A stretch of 20,844 nucleotides of DNA from Candidatus Solincola tengchongensis. Its GTDB lineage: Bacteria > Actinomycetota > Geothermincolia > Geothermincolales > RBG-13-55-18. The notes below the pieces were generated by a model. That model had not been told where the DNA came from and did not search any database. It saw nothing but the letters and a program-made list of their open reading frames with translations. The stretch covers positions 1 through 20,844 of the forward strand of contig JACVJH010000066.1 of assembly GCA_015711895.1 (NCBI GenBank). Reading direction: 5' to 3'. How positions within the stretch are numbered: the first letter of the stretch is position 1; every line of letters starts with the position of its first letter. A program made the position numbers and the translations under genes. Shown here in pieces: positions 14,447 to 20,844 of this stretch.

Positions 14447-15643
14447 TTACTGCTTCCACCACTCCACGGGCTCACCGGCCTGGAAGGCACCCTTCTCCAC
14501 GATCACCGAGGTCCCGGGCATGAACAGGGCCCCCGTCTGGTCGTTGATCCCCGAGAACTCCACGGGGAGTTCCTCGCCCGAGGTCACCGATACGTTGCCC
14601 TTGGCGAAGGCGGCGCGGATGGCGGCCACGTCGTCAACGCTCCCGGCCTCCTGCATGGCCTTGGCCAGGATGTGGAAACCGGTGTAGCAGATGGCTGCCT
14701 CCCAAGTGAAGCGCCGGTTGTACTCCTTCTCGAACTTTTCCATGACCTGGAGGGTGGCCGGCCATAGGGACTGGTCCACGGGGAGAACGCCGATGCAGCC
14801 CTCCAGCTTCTCCATGCCCGTGGTCTCCTCGATGATGTCCAGCTTGGCCTGGTCGATGACGATGAACCCGCCCTTGAAGCCCAGGCTGCGCGCCTGGTCG
14901 ATGACCAGTGCCGTGGGCTCGGAAGGCCCGCCACAGAAGATTACGTCGGGGTTCTGGGCCAGCACCGTGGTCAGGTAGGGGGTGAAGTCGGTCTCCGTGT
15001 AGTAGCTGGCCGGCGCCTCGGCCACCACCGTGCCTCCCGCCTTGGTCCAGGCGTCCTTGAAGGTCTTGCCCCACAGCTCACCGTAGGCCCCGGTGGTCTG
15101 GAGCATTCCCAACTTCTTCCATCCCTTGGTCAGGGCCCTGGTTATCCAGTCCTTGACATAGACGGAGAACGGCGGGGGAAGGGTCACCATGTACTTATTG
15201 GGCTTTTGGGCGTAGAGGGGCACGCTGGTGTAGGCCATAATCAGGAACTCCTCGCCCGCCGTCTCATTGATCCCCATTAGGGACTGGATGGTGTTGGCGG
15301 TGGGATCCCACACCACCTTGATGTCTTCCTCGAGCACGAAGCGCTGGGCGTTGCTCAACGCCTTCTCGGGGACCATCTCGTCGTCTGCCGCCACCAGCTC
15401 GAAGACGTAGGTGGTGTCCCCGATCTTTATCCCTCCTTTGGAGTTGATCTCCGCTATGGCCATATCCAGGCCCGACTTGATGTCTTGCCCGTAACCAGCC
15501 CCGATGCCGCTCAGGGGAGCGGTGAGGCCGATCTTGACCACCACTTTCTCCCCTTCCGCTTTGCCCCCGCAGCCCGCGAAACCCATGAGCGCCAGGAGCA
15601 CGGCCAGCACAAGACCCAGTGCCGCTTTCCACCGCATTCCCAT
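14447..15643 (-). CDS. livK: LIV-type ABC transporter substrate-binding lipoprotein (LivK/Peripla_BP_6 family)
   Basis: The extracytoplasmic solute receptor of the LIV-type importer, 398 aa. The signal peptide (MRWKAALGLVLAVLLALMG) ends at FAGC, so Cys25 is the likely lipid anchor, a slightly atypical lipobox with Phe at -3. The mature domain starts VVVKIGLTAPLSGIGAGYGQDIKSG, the standard first strand and helix of type I periplasmic receptors, and continues through INSKGG. The whole length is alignable to the family. Starts at TTG 15646, ATG 15643 or ATG 15637 are possible; 15643 has AAGGGG at five bases. First gene of the operon, with a promoter at 15669-15698. The ligand is not predictable by eye. 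Confidence 0.93.
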   Translation of the reverse strand: MGMRWKAALGLVLAVLLALMGFAGCGGKAEGEKVVVKIGLTAPLSGIGAGYGQDIKSGLDMAIAEINSKGGIKIGDTTYVFELVAADDEMVPEKALSNAQRFVLEEDIKVVWDPTANTIQSLMGINETAGEEFLIMAYTSVPLYAQKPNKYMVTLPPPFSVYVKDWITRALTKGWKKLGMLQTTGAYGELWGKTFKDAWTKAGGTVVAEAPASYYTETDFTPYLTTVLAQNPDVIFCGGPSEPTALVIDQARSLGFKGGFIVIDQAKLDIIEETTGMEKLEGCIGVLPVDQSLWPATLQVMEKFEKEYNRRFTWEAAICYTGFHILAKAMQEAGSVDDVAAIRAAFAKGNVSVTSGEELPVEFSGINDQTGALFMPGTSVIVEKGAFQAGEPVEWWKQ

Positions 15644-16108
15644 CAACCCCCCTTTTCGCTCATCCGATTTTATACTCCTTTAAACTGCACCGGCCCAAGC
15701 CGTTTGCATCCCTATCGGAATCCGCCCGCTCTCTACATCTCTGTTTTTCCTGCCGTCTCTTCCGAAAACGCTCTCCTCGGGGCATTCCCGGAATCGCCGC
15801 CACCATGCCGTCCTCTCGACGGCAACCGGCCTTTTTCAGGCCACGCGAAAACAATTCCGTACCGCTTTGAACCTCTTGGGGGAGTTTTCCGCGTCCATGC
15901 TTTGATTCCCGCCCCGACCCGTCCCCGGACTCTTCAGTCAGCCTGCAGTGCGGAAAATCGTGGGTTCCACATCACCCCCCCTCTCTCCCCACACGGGAAG
16001 GTTGCGCCGTAAGCCATCCCCTTGCACGGTTGAAAGTATAGCATGTTTCGCTTATTAATTCAGCGGAGCAGATGAAAATCCTTCCCCCGTTCAATCGCAT
16101 CCTGCATC
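15644..16108. other. Upstream region of the LIV operon
   Basis: This 465-base gap holds the LIV promoter at its left end. The remainder (15700-16020) is GC-rich, with short frames that lack SD sites. An AT-rich patch at 16035-16065 carries -10-like boxes on both strands (TATACT on minus, TATTAA on plus) with no gene placed to use them. No terminator for the gene ending at 16109 is visible. Confidence 0.5.
15669..15698 (-). promoter_or_regulatory. Candidate sigma-70-type promoter of the LIV operon
   Basis: On the minus strand, TTGGGC (15698-15693) and TATAAA (15674-15669) are 18 bases apart. Transcription would start near 15662, about 20 bases before the livK start, with the SD in the leader. 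Position and -10 box are good; the -35 is partial. Confidence 0.5.
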
Positions 16109-16837
16109 TTAAGGCGCCCCGACAGGATGCCGCCGCATGATGAACCCTCCCTGTTGGGTATAAGGGGTGTAGACCTCCCCTCCCGGGATCGCAAGGTAGC
16201 TCCCGGTTATCTCCAGCAGGGATGAGGTTGTCCTCCCCTCCAGGCTTATCCGCAACGGCACCTCTGCCTGCCCTGCCCCGGAGCCGGCCTTGACCACGAG
16301 GTCAGCGTGGGCCTGGAAACTCCCGCTTGAGACGTCCCAGGTATAAAACCCTTCCCTCATCTCCAGCACGCTGCCGTAATCCGGTGGCAGGGCGAGGTTT
16401 CCGCGCTCATCGAGTAGGAGATGGCAGTTCTTGAGGGCGAAGGGCGCTCCTTCCATCTCCAGGACCCATCGGCCGCAGACGCCCGGCATCTCCTCCCCGG
16501 GAGCGGCTTCACCCCAGCTCAAAGGGTCCGGAAAGTTGATGATCATCGCCGGACCGCCCTCTCCCGTGCCCGGGACCACGGTGAAGGTACCTCCCCCTCC
16601 CGCCGTCTCTCCAGGCCCTGAACATTCGGCCTGCGCCTCCGGCGGTCTCGGCTCCTCCTGCGCCTCGGGCGGCGTTTCGCCGCTTCGCGACTCCCCCTCC
16701 CTTCCTCCCGGCTTTCCCGCCAGCAGGAAGACGACGACCGCGGCGCATGCCGCCAGTGCCACCAGGGCCAGAGGCAGGTATCTCCTCGATGTCAATAGTC
16801 CTTTACCCCCTGATCGAGCTGGAGTGTCCCCGATCAA
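16109..16837 (-). CDS. Membrane-anchored extracytoplasmic protein, unknown function
   Basis: A 242-aa protein I cannot assign. A short basic N-terminus (ARSGGK, TSRR) precedes one hydrophobic helix (YLPLALVALAACAAVVVFLLAG), then a Pro/Glu/Gly-rich linker of about 45 residues (with one Cys), then a compact region rich in predicted beta strands (VCGRWVLEMEGAPFALKNCHLLLDE ... GSFQAHADLVVKAG ... LLEITGSYLAIPGG) with two more Cys. This looks like an anchored exported domain. The TTG at 16837 overlaps the dehydratase stop (TTGA) and has GGTGG upstream, suggesting coupling; a second TTG at 16795 would give 228 aa. The open frame continues far upstream inside the dehydratase gene, but that part is an out-of-frame shadow. 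The link to the enzyme upstream is only positional. Confidence 0.72.
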   Translation of the reverse strand: MIGDTPARSGGKGLLTSRRYLPLALVALAACAAVVVFLLAGKPGGREGESRSGETPPEAQEEPRPPEAQAECSGPGETAGGGGTFTVVPGTGEGGPAMIINFPDPLSWGEAAPGEEMPGVCGRWVLEMEGAPFALKNCHLLLDERGNLALPPDYGSVLEMREGFYTWDVSSGSFQAHADLVVKAGSGAGQAEVPLRISLEGRTTSSLLEITGSYLAIPGGEVYTPYTQQGGFIMRRHPVGAP

Positions 16838-18282
16838 TCCAGGTCCACCAGGCGCTTCACCAGCCTCACCTTGTCCTCGAGGTCCGCCAAGCGCCTTATC
16901 ATGATCCGCTGGGCCTGGGGCGAACCGGCCCCGTGGATGCTCTCGGTGAGGTAAGCGGCGGCACCGCATCCCACGGTCATGTTCTCTATGAACTTGAGGA
17001 CCTTGATGCGGTCCATGGTGGGGATGTCCGCGGAGCCCCGAAGATATTTCTCTAGATAGGGCGCGATCTCCGGGTTCTCGAAGTCCTTCTGGGAGGGCAT
17101 GGTCACCACAAGGCCGCCGGCTATGTCCTGCAGGAGGCGGGCGATCTCGAAGGGAAAGCGGGTGACGTTCTGCTTGCACACGTTGGCCAATAGGACATCC
17201 ACGAGGTAACAACCGGACGGGGTGGGCACACCACGTGCGCTGCAGGCGATGCCGCAGGAGAAAAGGGTCTCGTTGAGGTGGATCATCTCCGTTATCTTGT
17301 CCCGCACGTGGCTGGCTCCCTCCACCCCCTGGTACAAGGCGGCCAGCTGGGCGGCTCCCACCAGGACGTCCCCCACGCCCACCTTGCAGCCCCCGTAGCT
17401 CTGGCGGTGGTAAGCGGCGAAGCGTTCCACCACCTTCCCGCTCTGGTCGTACTCACCGCACATGAAGACCCGCTCCCAGGGCACGAAGACGTCGTCGAAT
17501 ATGATGAGCGCTTCCTGGCTTCCGTACTTCGGGTTTCCTACATCCAGAGGACTGCCCTCCAGCTTCCGGGTATCCGAGGGCTGGCGCCCCAGCACGAAGG
17601 TTATACCCTCCGCATCGGCGGGTACGGCGAAGGAGACGGCGTAATCGGCTTCCTCTTTGCGCATGGCCGTGGTGGGCATGACCAGTATATGGTGAGAGTT
17701 AAGGGCCCCTGTCTGGTGTGCCTTGGCCCCCCGGACCACGATCCCGTCCGCCCTTCTTTCCACCACGTGCACGAAGAGGTCGGGGTCGTGTTGCTCCGCG
17801 GGGCGGAGGCCCCGGTCGCCTTTGACGTCGGTCATTGCCCCGTCCACCACCAGGTTCTCCTCCTGCACGAAGCGGAGGTATTCCTTTAGCCGCTCGTGGT
17901 ACTCGGTGCCGTGTTCCTGGTCGCACTCGTAGGTCACGGAGTAGAGGGCGTTGAAGCCGTCCATGCCCACGCAGCGCTGGAAGCAGGTCGCCGTGCGCCT
18001 GCCCAGCAGGCGCTGCATGAGGACCTTCTTCACCAGGTCATCGGGGTTCTGATGGATGTGGGTGAAGCGGCTGATGCGCCCGCCCGTCAAGTGTGAGCTG
18101 GCGAAGAGGAGCTCTTCCGCCTCCGGCTCGTCGCCCCGGTTGTAGGTCTCGGCCATGGCGTTCATGGAGGGGCGGATCATGGGATGGTCCACCGGGTTCT
18201 CCACCCTCTCCCCCAAGAGGTAGATGCGCCTCTCCAGTGCGCGAAGGCTCTCCACATAGGCCTCGGGACTGTCGATCTTCAT
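16834..18282 (-). CDS. abfD: 4-hydroxybutyryl-CoA dehydratase / vinylacetyl-CoA delta-isomerase
   Basis: This [4Fe-4S]- and FAD-containing enzyme dehydrates 4-hydroxybutyryl-CoA to crotonyl-CoA by a ketyl-radical route. It functions in 4-aminobutyrate and succinate fermentation and in archaeal 4-hydroxybutyrate CO2-fixation cycles. At 482 aa it matches the family (about 490). The cluster ligands known from the Clostridium aminobutyricum enzyme (C99, C103, H292, C299) are C100 and C104 in CFQRC, H292 and C299 in HRQSYGGCK. The active-site E257, Y296 and K300 fall at the same numbers, and the T190 equivalent is T191 in HQTG. These ligands exclude the related 4-hydroxyphenylacetate 3-monooxygenase branch. 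The start at 18282 has AGGAGG six bases upstream. The next gene overlaps its stop. No CoA-transferase or 4-hydroxybutyrate dehydrogenase gene lies in the window. Confidence 0.95.
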   Translation of the reverse strand: MKIDSPEAYVESLRALERRIYLLGERVENPVDHPMIRPSMNAMAETYNRGDEPEAEELLFASSHLTGGRISRFTHIHQNPDDLVKKVLMQRLLGRRTATCFQRCVGMDGFNALYSVTYECDQEHGTEYHERLKEYLRFVQEENLVVDGAMTDVKGDRGLRPAEQHDPDLFVHVVERRADGIVVRGAKAHQTGALNSHHILVMPTTAMRKEEADYAVSFAVPADAEGITFVLGRQPSDTRKLEGSPLDVGNPKYGSQEALIIFDDVFVPWERVFMCGEYDQSGKVVERFAAYHRQSYGGCKVGVGDVLVGAAQLAALYQGVEGASHVRDKITEMIHLNETLFSCGIACSARGVPTPSGCYLVDVLLANVCKQNVTRFPFEIARLLQDIAGGLVVTMPSQKDFENPEIAPYLEKYLRGSADIPTMDRIKVLKFIENMTVGCGAAAYLTESIHGAGSPQAQRIMIRRLADLEDKVRLVKRLVDLD

Positions 18283-18415
18283 CGCCACCCTCCTCTTCCT
18301 GACGCTCCGCCTCCCAAACATACCTGCGCCTGCCGACCTCCTGAGGCAACGCGAGGGCCGGTCCGGGATGGGCGGAAAAACGACTTTCACGTGGTCCCAT
18401 CACCCGCAAGACAGC

Positions 18416-18441
18416 GTATATTCATACTTTAAAGTGTATAC
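18416..18441 (-). promoter_or_regulatory. AT-rich palindrome at the probable dehydratase promoter
   Basis: ACTTTAAAGT (18426-18435) is a perfect 10-bp palindrome flanked by GTATA on the left and GTATAC on the right, in otherwise GC-rich sequence about 135-160 bases before the dehydratase start. It overlaps the only promoter-like boxes there, so an operator is plausible. The regulator is unknown. Confidence 0.4.
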
Positions 18442-18803
18442 CATCCGCTTCTCCTCTCGCATAACGGCCATCAACCCATCCCACCACGGCGTCTTTAGAC
18501 CGCTCTTCTTACCTGCTACTGCGTTTCAGGGTGAACTTATCAACGGAAGCCGGGCCCGCCGAAACCCGCGATTTTAACCCTCACCAGAAATATGACCGTA
18601 CTAAAGAGTCTCTCGCATCCCCCGCTCTTTCCCGCAGCAGTATACCGGCCTAGGGATGTGTCGTCTCGCTTCCCGACCTCACCGAATTGCGGCGTTCTGC
18701 CCGGCTTCATTTTCATCCCTTTAACAACAATCTGACTCGGAGACCGTCGGATTCAGTCACCCAGGGAGTATCCTGAGAGCCTATGTCAATGTAAATCCGT
18801 TGG

Positions 18804-18817
18804 GGGAATGCATTCCC
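18804..18817. promoter_or_regulatory. Perfect 14-bp palindrome GGGAATGCATTCCC
   Basis: It lies between the stop of the Clp1-like gene and the dehydratase leader. It has no loop, which suits a dimeric protein-binding site better than a terminator. Function is unassigned. Confidence 0.4.
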
Positions 18818-18846
18818 GAACTCGGGCTGGTGCTTCCACAATCACA

Positions 18847-18867
18847 CGGCTCAGGGAAACGGAGCCG
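18847..18867 (-). terminator. Weak hairpin after the Clp1-like gene
   Basis: CGGCTC and GAGCCG arms enclose a 9-nt loop, 28 bases past the stop on the minus strand, followed by TGTGATTGTGG. It is short and lacks a U-run, so it is only a possible terminator. Confidence 0.3.
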
Positions 18868-18894
18868 GATCCGTAGAAATGCATCCCTGGTTGG

Positions 18895-19776
18895 TCAGGG
18901 TCGGAAGCGAAGGGAACCGTCCTCCTCAAGGACGGCGGGGCCCACGGAAAGGACCTTTATCTCCTCTTTATCTCCCTTGAAAGGACTCTGAAGTACCACG
19001 CTGTCCCCGTCTGAACGCAGAACCCGGGCCAGCGCCCTTGTGATCCCCGCTGCATCGTTGAGCCCCACGAGCCGGCCCTCGCTCAGGGCCTCTGTGGAGG
19101 CCGCGAGCCGCGGGGAGGTTGAGGCCACCTCCAACCCTCTCAAGTCGAGGGCCATCTCCTTACCGGCTTCGAAATAACGGTGGAAGAGCCCCCTCCGGTA
19201 AGCGGCCCTTTCCTCGCGGCTCCGCCGCCTAGCCTGCGGGGAAGGGGGGATTCTCAGGATTTCGCCGTAGGCGTCACGTTCCAAACCGCGGAAGATATGT
19301 TCCGTCTCCCCCTCCCGTTCCAGGACCACGAGGAGGTCGGGGCACAGGGTGCGTATCTTGCTGCGCTTGAGGAGTGCGGCCAGACCGCCCTCCACCATGC
19401 CCGAGGTGTCCACAAGAAGGATGTCGTATCCCATTTCTTCGGCCCGCTTTTCGAGCCGCAGCCCGGCCTCGACCACCGAGCCCACGTCGAAGGCCGGAGA
19501 GAGGAAGCCCAGGAAGACCATGGCCGCGGGGAAGAGAGGGTCACCGCTCTCCCCCCAGGGAAGCTGCAAACCCAGGCATCCTGGAGGGCCCACCGTGGAC
19601 TGGCCCAGGTCGAAGTCCAGCACCCCCACCCTCTTCCCGGACCGCGCAAGCGAATCCGCCCAGCGTCGCACCAGGTAGGTCTTCCCGGTATCCGTGCCCC
19701 CCATGAAAAGCGCCTTGCGGCATCCCTCCTCCGCCAACCCGTGCGGCAGAGGAGGGATGGAGCCTTCAGTTCCCAT
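18895..19776 (-). CDS. Clp1/Grc3-like P-loop polynucleotide 5'-kinase family protein
   Basis: A 293-aa cytosolic P-loop NTPase. Walker A is GGTDTGKT early in the protein, preceded by the strand RKALFM. It is followed by the Clp1/Grc3 Walker B-type motif VGVLDFDLGQSTVGPPGCLGL, where D-x-D-x-GQS and the PG pair are the hallmark of the Clp1_P family of polynucleotide 5'-hydroxyl kinases. A further strand DILLVDTSGMVEG forms the next NTPase element, and RRRSREERAAYRR resembles the Arg-rich lid helix. The C-terminal ~85 residues (GRLVGLNDAAGITRALARVL) form the small beta domain. Eukaryotic and archaeal relatives phosphorylate RNA or DNA 5' ends; the bacterial substrate is unknown. The ATG at 19776 has GGGGGG five bases upstream; one at 19839 adds 21 residues with a poor SD. 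Not in an operon. Confidence 0.85.
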   Translation of the reverse strand: MGTEGSIPPLPHGLAEEGCRKALFMGGTDTGKTYLVRRWADSLARSGKRVGVLDFDLGQSTVGPPGCLGLQLPWGESGDPLFPAAMVFLGFLSPAFDVGSVVEAGLRLEKRAEEMGYDILLVDTSGMVEGGLAALLKRSKIRTLCPDLLVVLEREGETEHIFRGLERDAYGEILRIPPSPQARRRSREERAAYRRGLFHRYFEAGKEMALDLRGLEVASTSPRLAASTEALSEGRLVGLNDAAGITRALARVLRSDGDSVVLQSPFKGDKEEIKVLSVGPAVLEEDGSLRFRP

Positions 19777-20187
19777 CAGGTCCCCCCGCCCACTCCCAAA
19801 TTCGTTTCCGTTAAGAAGAGGAGCCACGACGAAAGGCATCCCCGCACATGTTCACCGAACAACCCTGATCCCGCGCCTCTCTATTGACCATCCCTATTAT
19901 ATTTTCGCCTCCATGCATATCCACCGCGGGGTCAAAGAAGGAAAAGGCGGCAGGGACTCCGGCCAGATCCGCATACCCCGCATCAAGCCACCCTTTATTA
20001 CGTGCGAACCGATGCCGGGGCCCAGGGCACGGTGAACCATGACCTCCCGTGTTATCATGAAGGCGCCGGGAGGAAGAGAACGCTTTCAGGACTTCAGGCG
20101 AGCGCCAGTGGCCACGGAAGAGGTGAACCGCCGGTCCTTGTGACCCCTCCCGCATAGGGTTCGGGGCAAAAGCCGGGGGTGACGGGG
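19777..20187. other. Divergent region between the Clp1-like and lipoprotein genes
   Basis: This 411-base gap has a minus-strand promoter at 19896-19923 and a GC-rich plus-strand leader from about 20039 to 20187. That leader can fold, for example with GGCGC (20067-20071) pairing to GCGCC further on. I recognise no known riboswitch class in it and no convincing plus-strand promoter. Confidence 0.5.
19896..19923 (-). promoter_or_regulatory. Candidate sigma-70-type promoter of the Clp1-like gene
   Basis: On minus, TGGATA (19923-19918) and a perfect TATAAT (19901-19896) are 16 bases apart in an AT-rich patch. Transcription would begin near 19889, leaving a leader of about 110 nt to the ATG at 19776. 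Confidence 0.45.
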
Positions 20188-20844
20188 ATGAAGGCAAGGG
20201 GGAGTACGGGAGCAATAAGAACCTGCACTGCGTTTCTCGCTCTCTTTCTCGCGTTTTCCATCCCCGGATGCGGCAGGGTAGAGACCGGATTGAACGGGCG
20301 GCCACAAGAGACGAAGGAAGCCCCGTCGGACCAGCAGGAACCCGTCGAGGAAACGGCGGTCCCAGAGGAAAACGGGGCCCTCGTCCATATGTGCGGCCGT
20401 TCCGTTCTCGGCGCATGGTTCGAGCACTGGGGAGGGAGCCCGGACCCGGCCATCCCGGCACTTTTCCGCGGCTACGCGCTCCTCTACCACGAGATGGAGA
20501 GCCCGCCGCGCATAACCGGCTCCGCCCTTGGAGTGATAGAAGGGGCGGGAAGAGGAGATCTCCTCTTCTTCAAGCTATGCTTCGAGGATTTTGAGGGAGG
20601 AGACGAGGCGACGGCGCGCTCCAACCTGGAGAGGAACCAGAGGATTATCGAGACCGTCGTCGGAGCGGCGTCAAGAAAAGGCCTTCCCGTCCTGCTGGGA
20701 AACGCCCTGCCCATGGTAGCCGAGCACACCGAATACTGGCTGGTATGGAACCATCGCCAGTACAACAGGTTTCTGGAGCGGCTGGCTTCGGAACATCCCG
20801 GCCGGGTGTCCGTGGTGGACCTTTACGGAGTGCTGGCCCCACCG
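20188..20844 (+). CDS. Putative lipoprotein, possibly SGNH-hydrolase-like (3' end cut by window edge)
   Basis: The visible 219 residues start with a signal peptide (basic MKARG, hydrophobic FLALFLAF) ending IPGC, so Cys28 is the likely lipid anchor. An acidic, Pro-rich linker follows to about residue 62. The exported domain begins VHMCGRSVLGAWFEHWG; later strands LLFFKLCFEDF, VLLGNALPM and VSVVDLYGVL alternate with helices, an alpha/beta pattern that resembles SGNH/GDSL-type extracellular esterase folds. The catalytic Ser and His cannot be confirmed; the GRSV block near residue 70 is a candidate for the first. The ATG has GGGGGTGA about five bases upstream. It is divergent from the Clp1-like gene. 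Confidence 0.75.
   Translation, partial: MKARGSTGAIRTCTAFLALFLAFSIPGCGRVETGLNGRPQETKEAPSDQQEPVEETAVPEENGALVHMCGRSVLGAWFEHWGGSPDPAIPALFRGYALLYHEMESPPRITGSALGVIEGAGRGDLLFFKLCFEDFEGGDEATARSNLERNQRIIETVVGAASRKGLPVLLGNALPMVAEHTEYWLVWNHRQYNRFLERLASEHPGRVSVVDLYGVLAPP

Larger units (their letters stand above)
18283..18894. other. Upstream region of the dehydratase gene
   Basis: This 612-base gap holds an AT-rich palindromic site at 18416-18441, a 14-bp palindrome at 18804-18817 and a small inverted repeat at 18847-18867. No gene is recognisable; short frames lack SD sites. A TTATGC / TATACA pair (18-bp spacer) on minus near 18438-18467 may be the dehydratase promoter, overlapping the palindrome. Confidence 0.5.

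Noticed and set aside
16030..16058. Plus-strand promoter-like pair TTGAAA - 17 bp - TATTAA
   Set aside because: No plus-strand gene lies downstream; it would only give transcription antisense to the 16109-18282 genes. It may be chance in an AT-rich patch.
16837..17212. Upstream extension of the anchored protein gene into the dehydratase gene
   Set aside because: The extra ~125 residues are an out-of-frame Arg/Pro/His-rich reading of abfD; the real start must lie near the abfD stop.
16834..18282. 4-hydroxyphenylacetate 3-monooxygenase (HpaB) as the identity of this gene
   Set aside because: HpaB lacks the iron-sulfur ligands; here all four ligands and the AbfD active-site residues are present at matching positions.

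Overview
The window is a GC-rich bacterial chromosomal segment that is densely coding, mostly on the minus strand. No insertion sequence, phage gene, rRNA or tRNA was recognised. The gene set is a peptide ABC importer, a branched-chain-amino-acid-type (LIV) ABC importer, an oxygen-sensitive [4Fe-4S]/flavin 4-hydroxybutyryl-CoA dehydratase and a metal-dependent cyclase/amidohydrolase. This fits an anaerobe that feeds on peptides, amino acids or organic acids. Cys-anchored lipoproteins, strong Shine-Dalgarno (SD) sites and frequent TTG starts would suit a deep-branching anaerobic actinobacterium or a similar Gram-positive, but this is inference; the phylum cannot be fixed from the sequence alone.

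Region 1 (1-4945, minus): a peptide-transport operon read right to left. It has a promoter near 4917-4945, an SBP_bac_5 lipoprotein, a GC-rich hairpin that may attenuate transcription, permeases DppB/OppB-like and DppC/OppC-like, and an ATPase DppD/OppD-like gene that runs off the left edge. Region 2 (5004-7005, minus): a dUTPase with a large unassigned N-terminal extension, then a repeat-bearing gap, then a cyclase-family (PF04199) metal hydrolase.

Region 3 (7006-9596): a divergent spacer holding an 11-bp-phased repeat that resembles a Pho box; a plus-strand membrane-anchored coiled-coil protein ending in a strong hairpin; a minus-strand single-domain response regulator; and a gap with a pair of 35-bp direct repeats. 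Region 4 (9597-15698, minus): a LIV-type operon in the order SBP lipoprotein, perfect hairpin, livH, livM, livG, livF, and an unknown protein with two CxxC pairs.

Region 5 (16109-18282, minus): 4-hydroxybutyryl-CoA dehydratase with every known cluster ligand, overlapping a downstream gene for an anchored extracytoplasmic protein. Region 6 (18895-20844): a Clp1/Grc3-like P-loop polynucleotide kinase on minus and, divergent from it, a lipoprotein of possible SGNH-hydrolase type cut by the right edge.

Functionally the window reads as uptake of peptides and small carboxylates or amino acids, plus an enzyme that feeds C4 hydroxy-acyl-CoA into crotonyl-CoA metabolism. The strongest items for follow-up are the phased TTAA repeat upstream of the coiled-coil gene, the two different repeat pairs that share a 73-74-nt spacing, the CxxC protein in the LIV operon, the secreted partner of the dehydratase, and the Clp1-like kinase.
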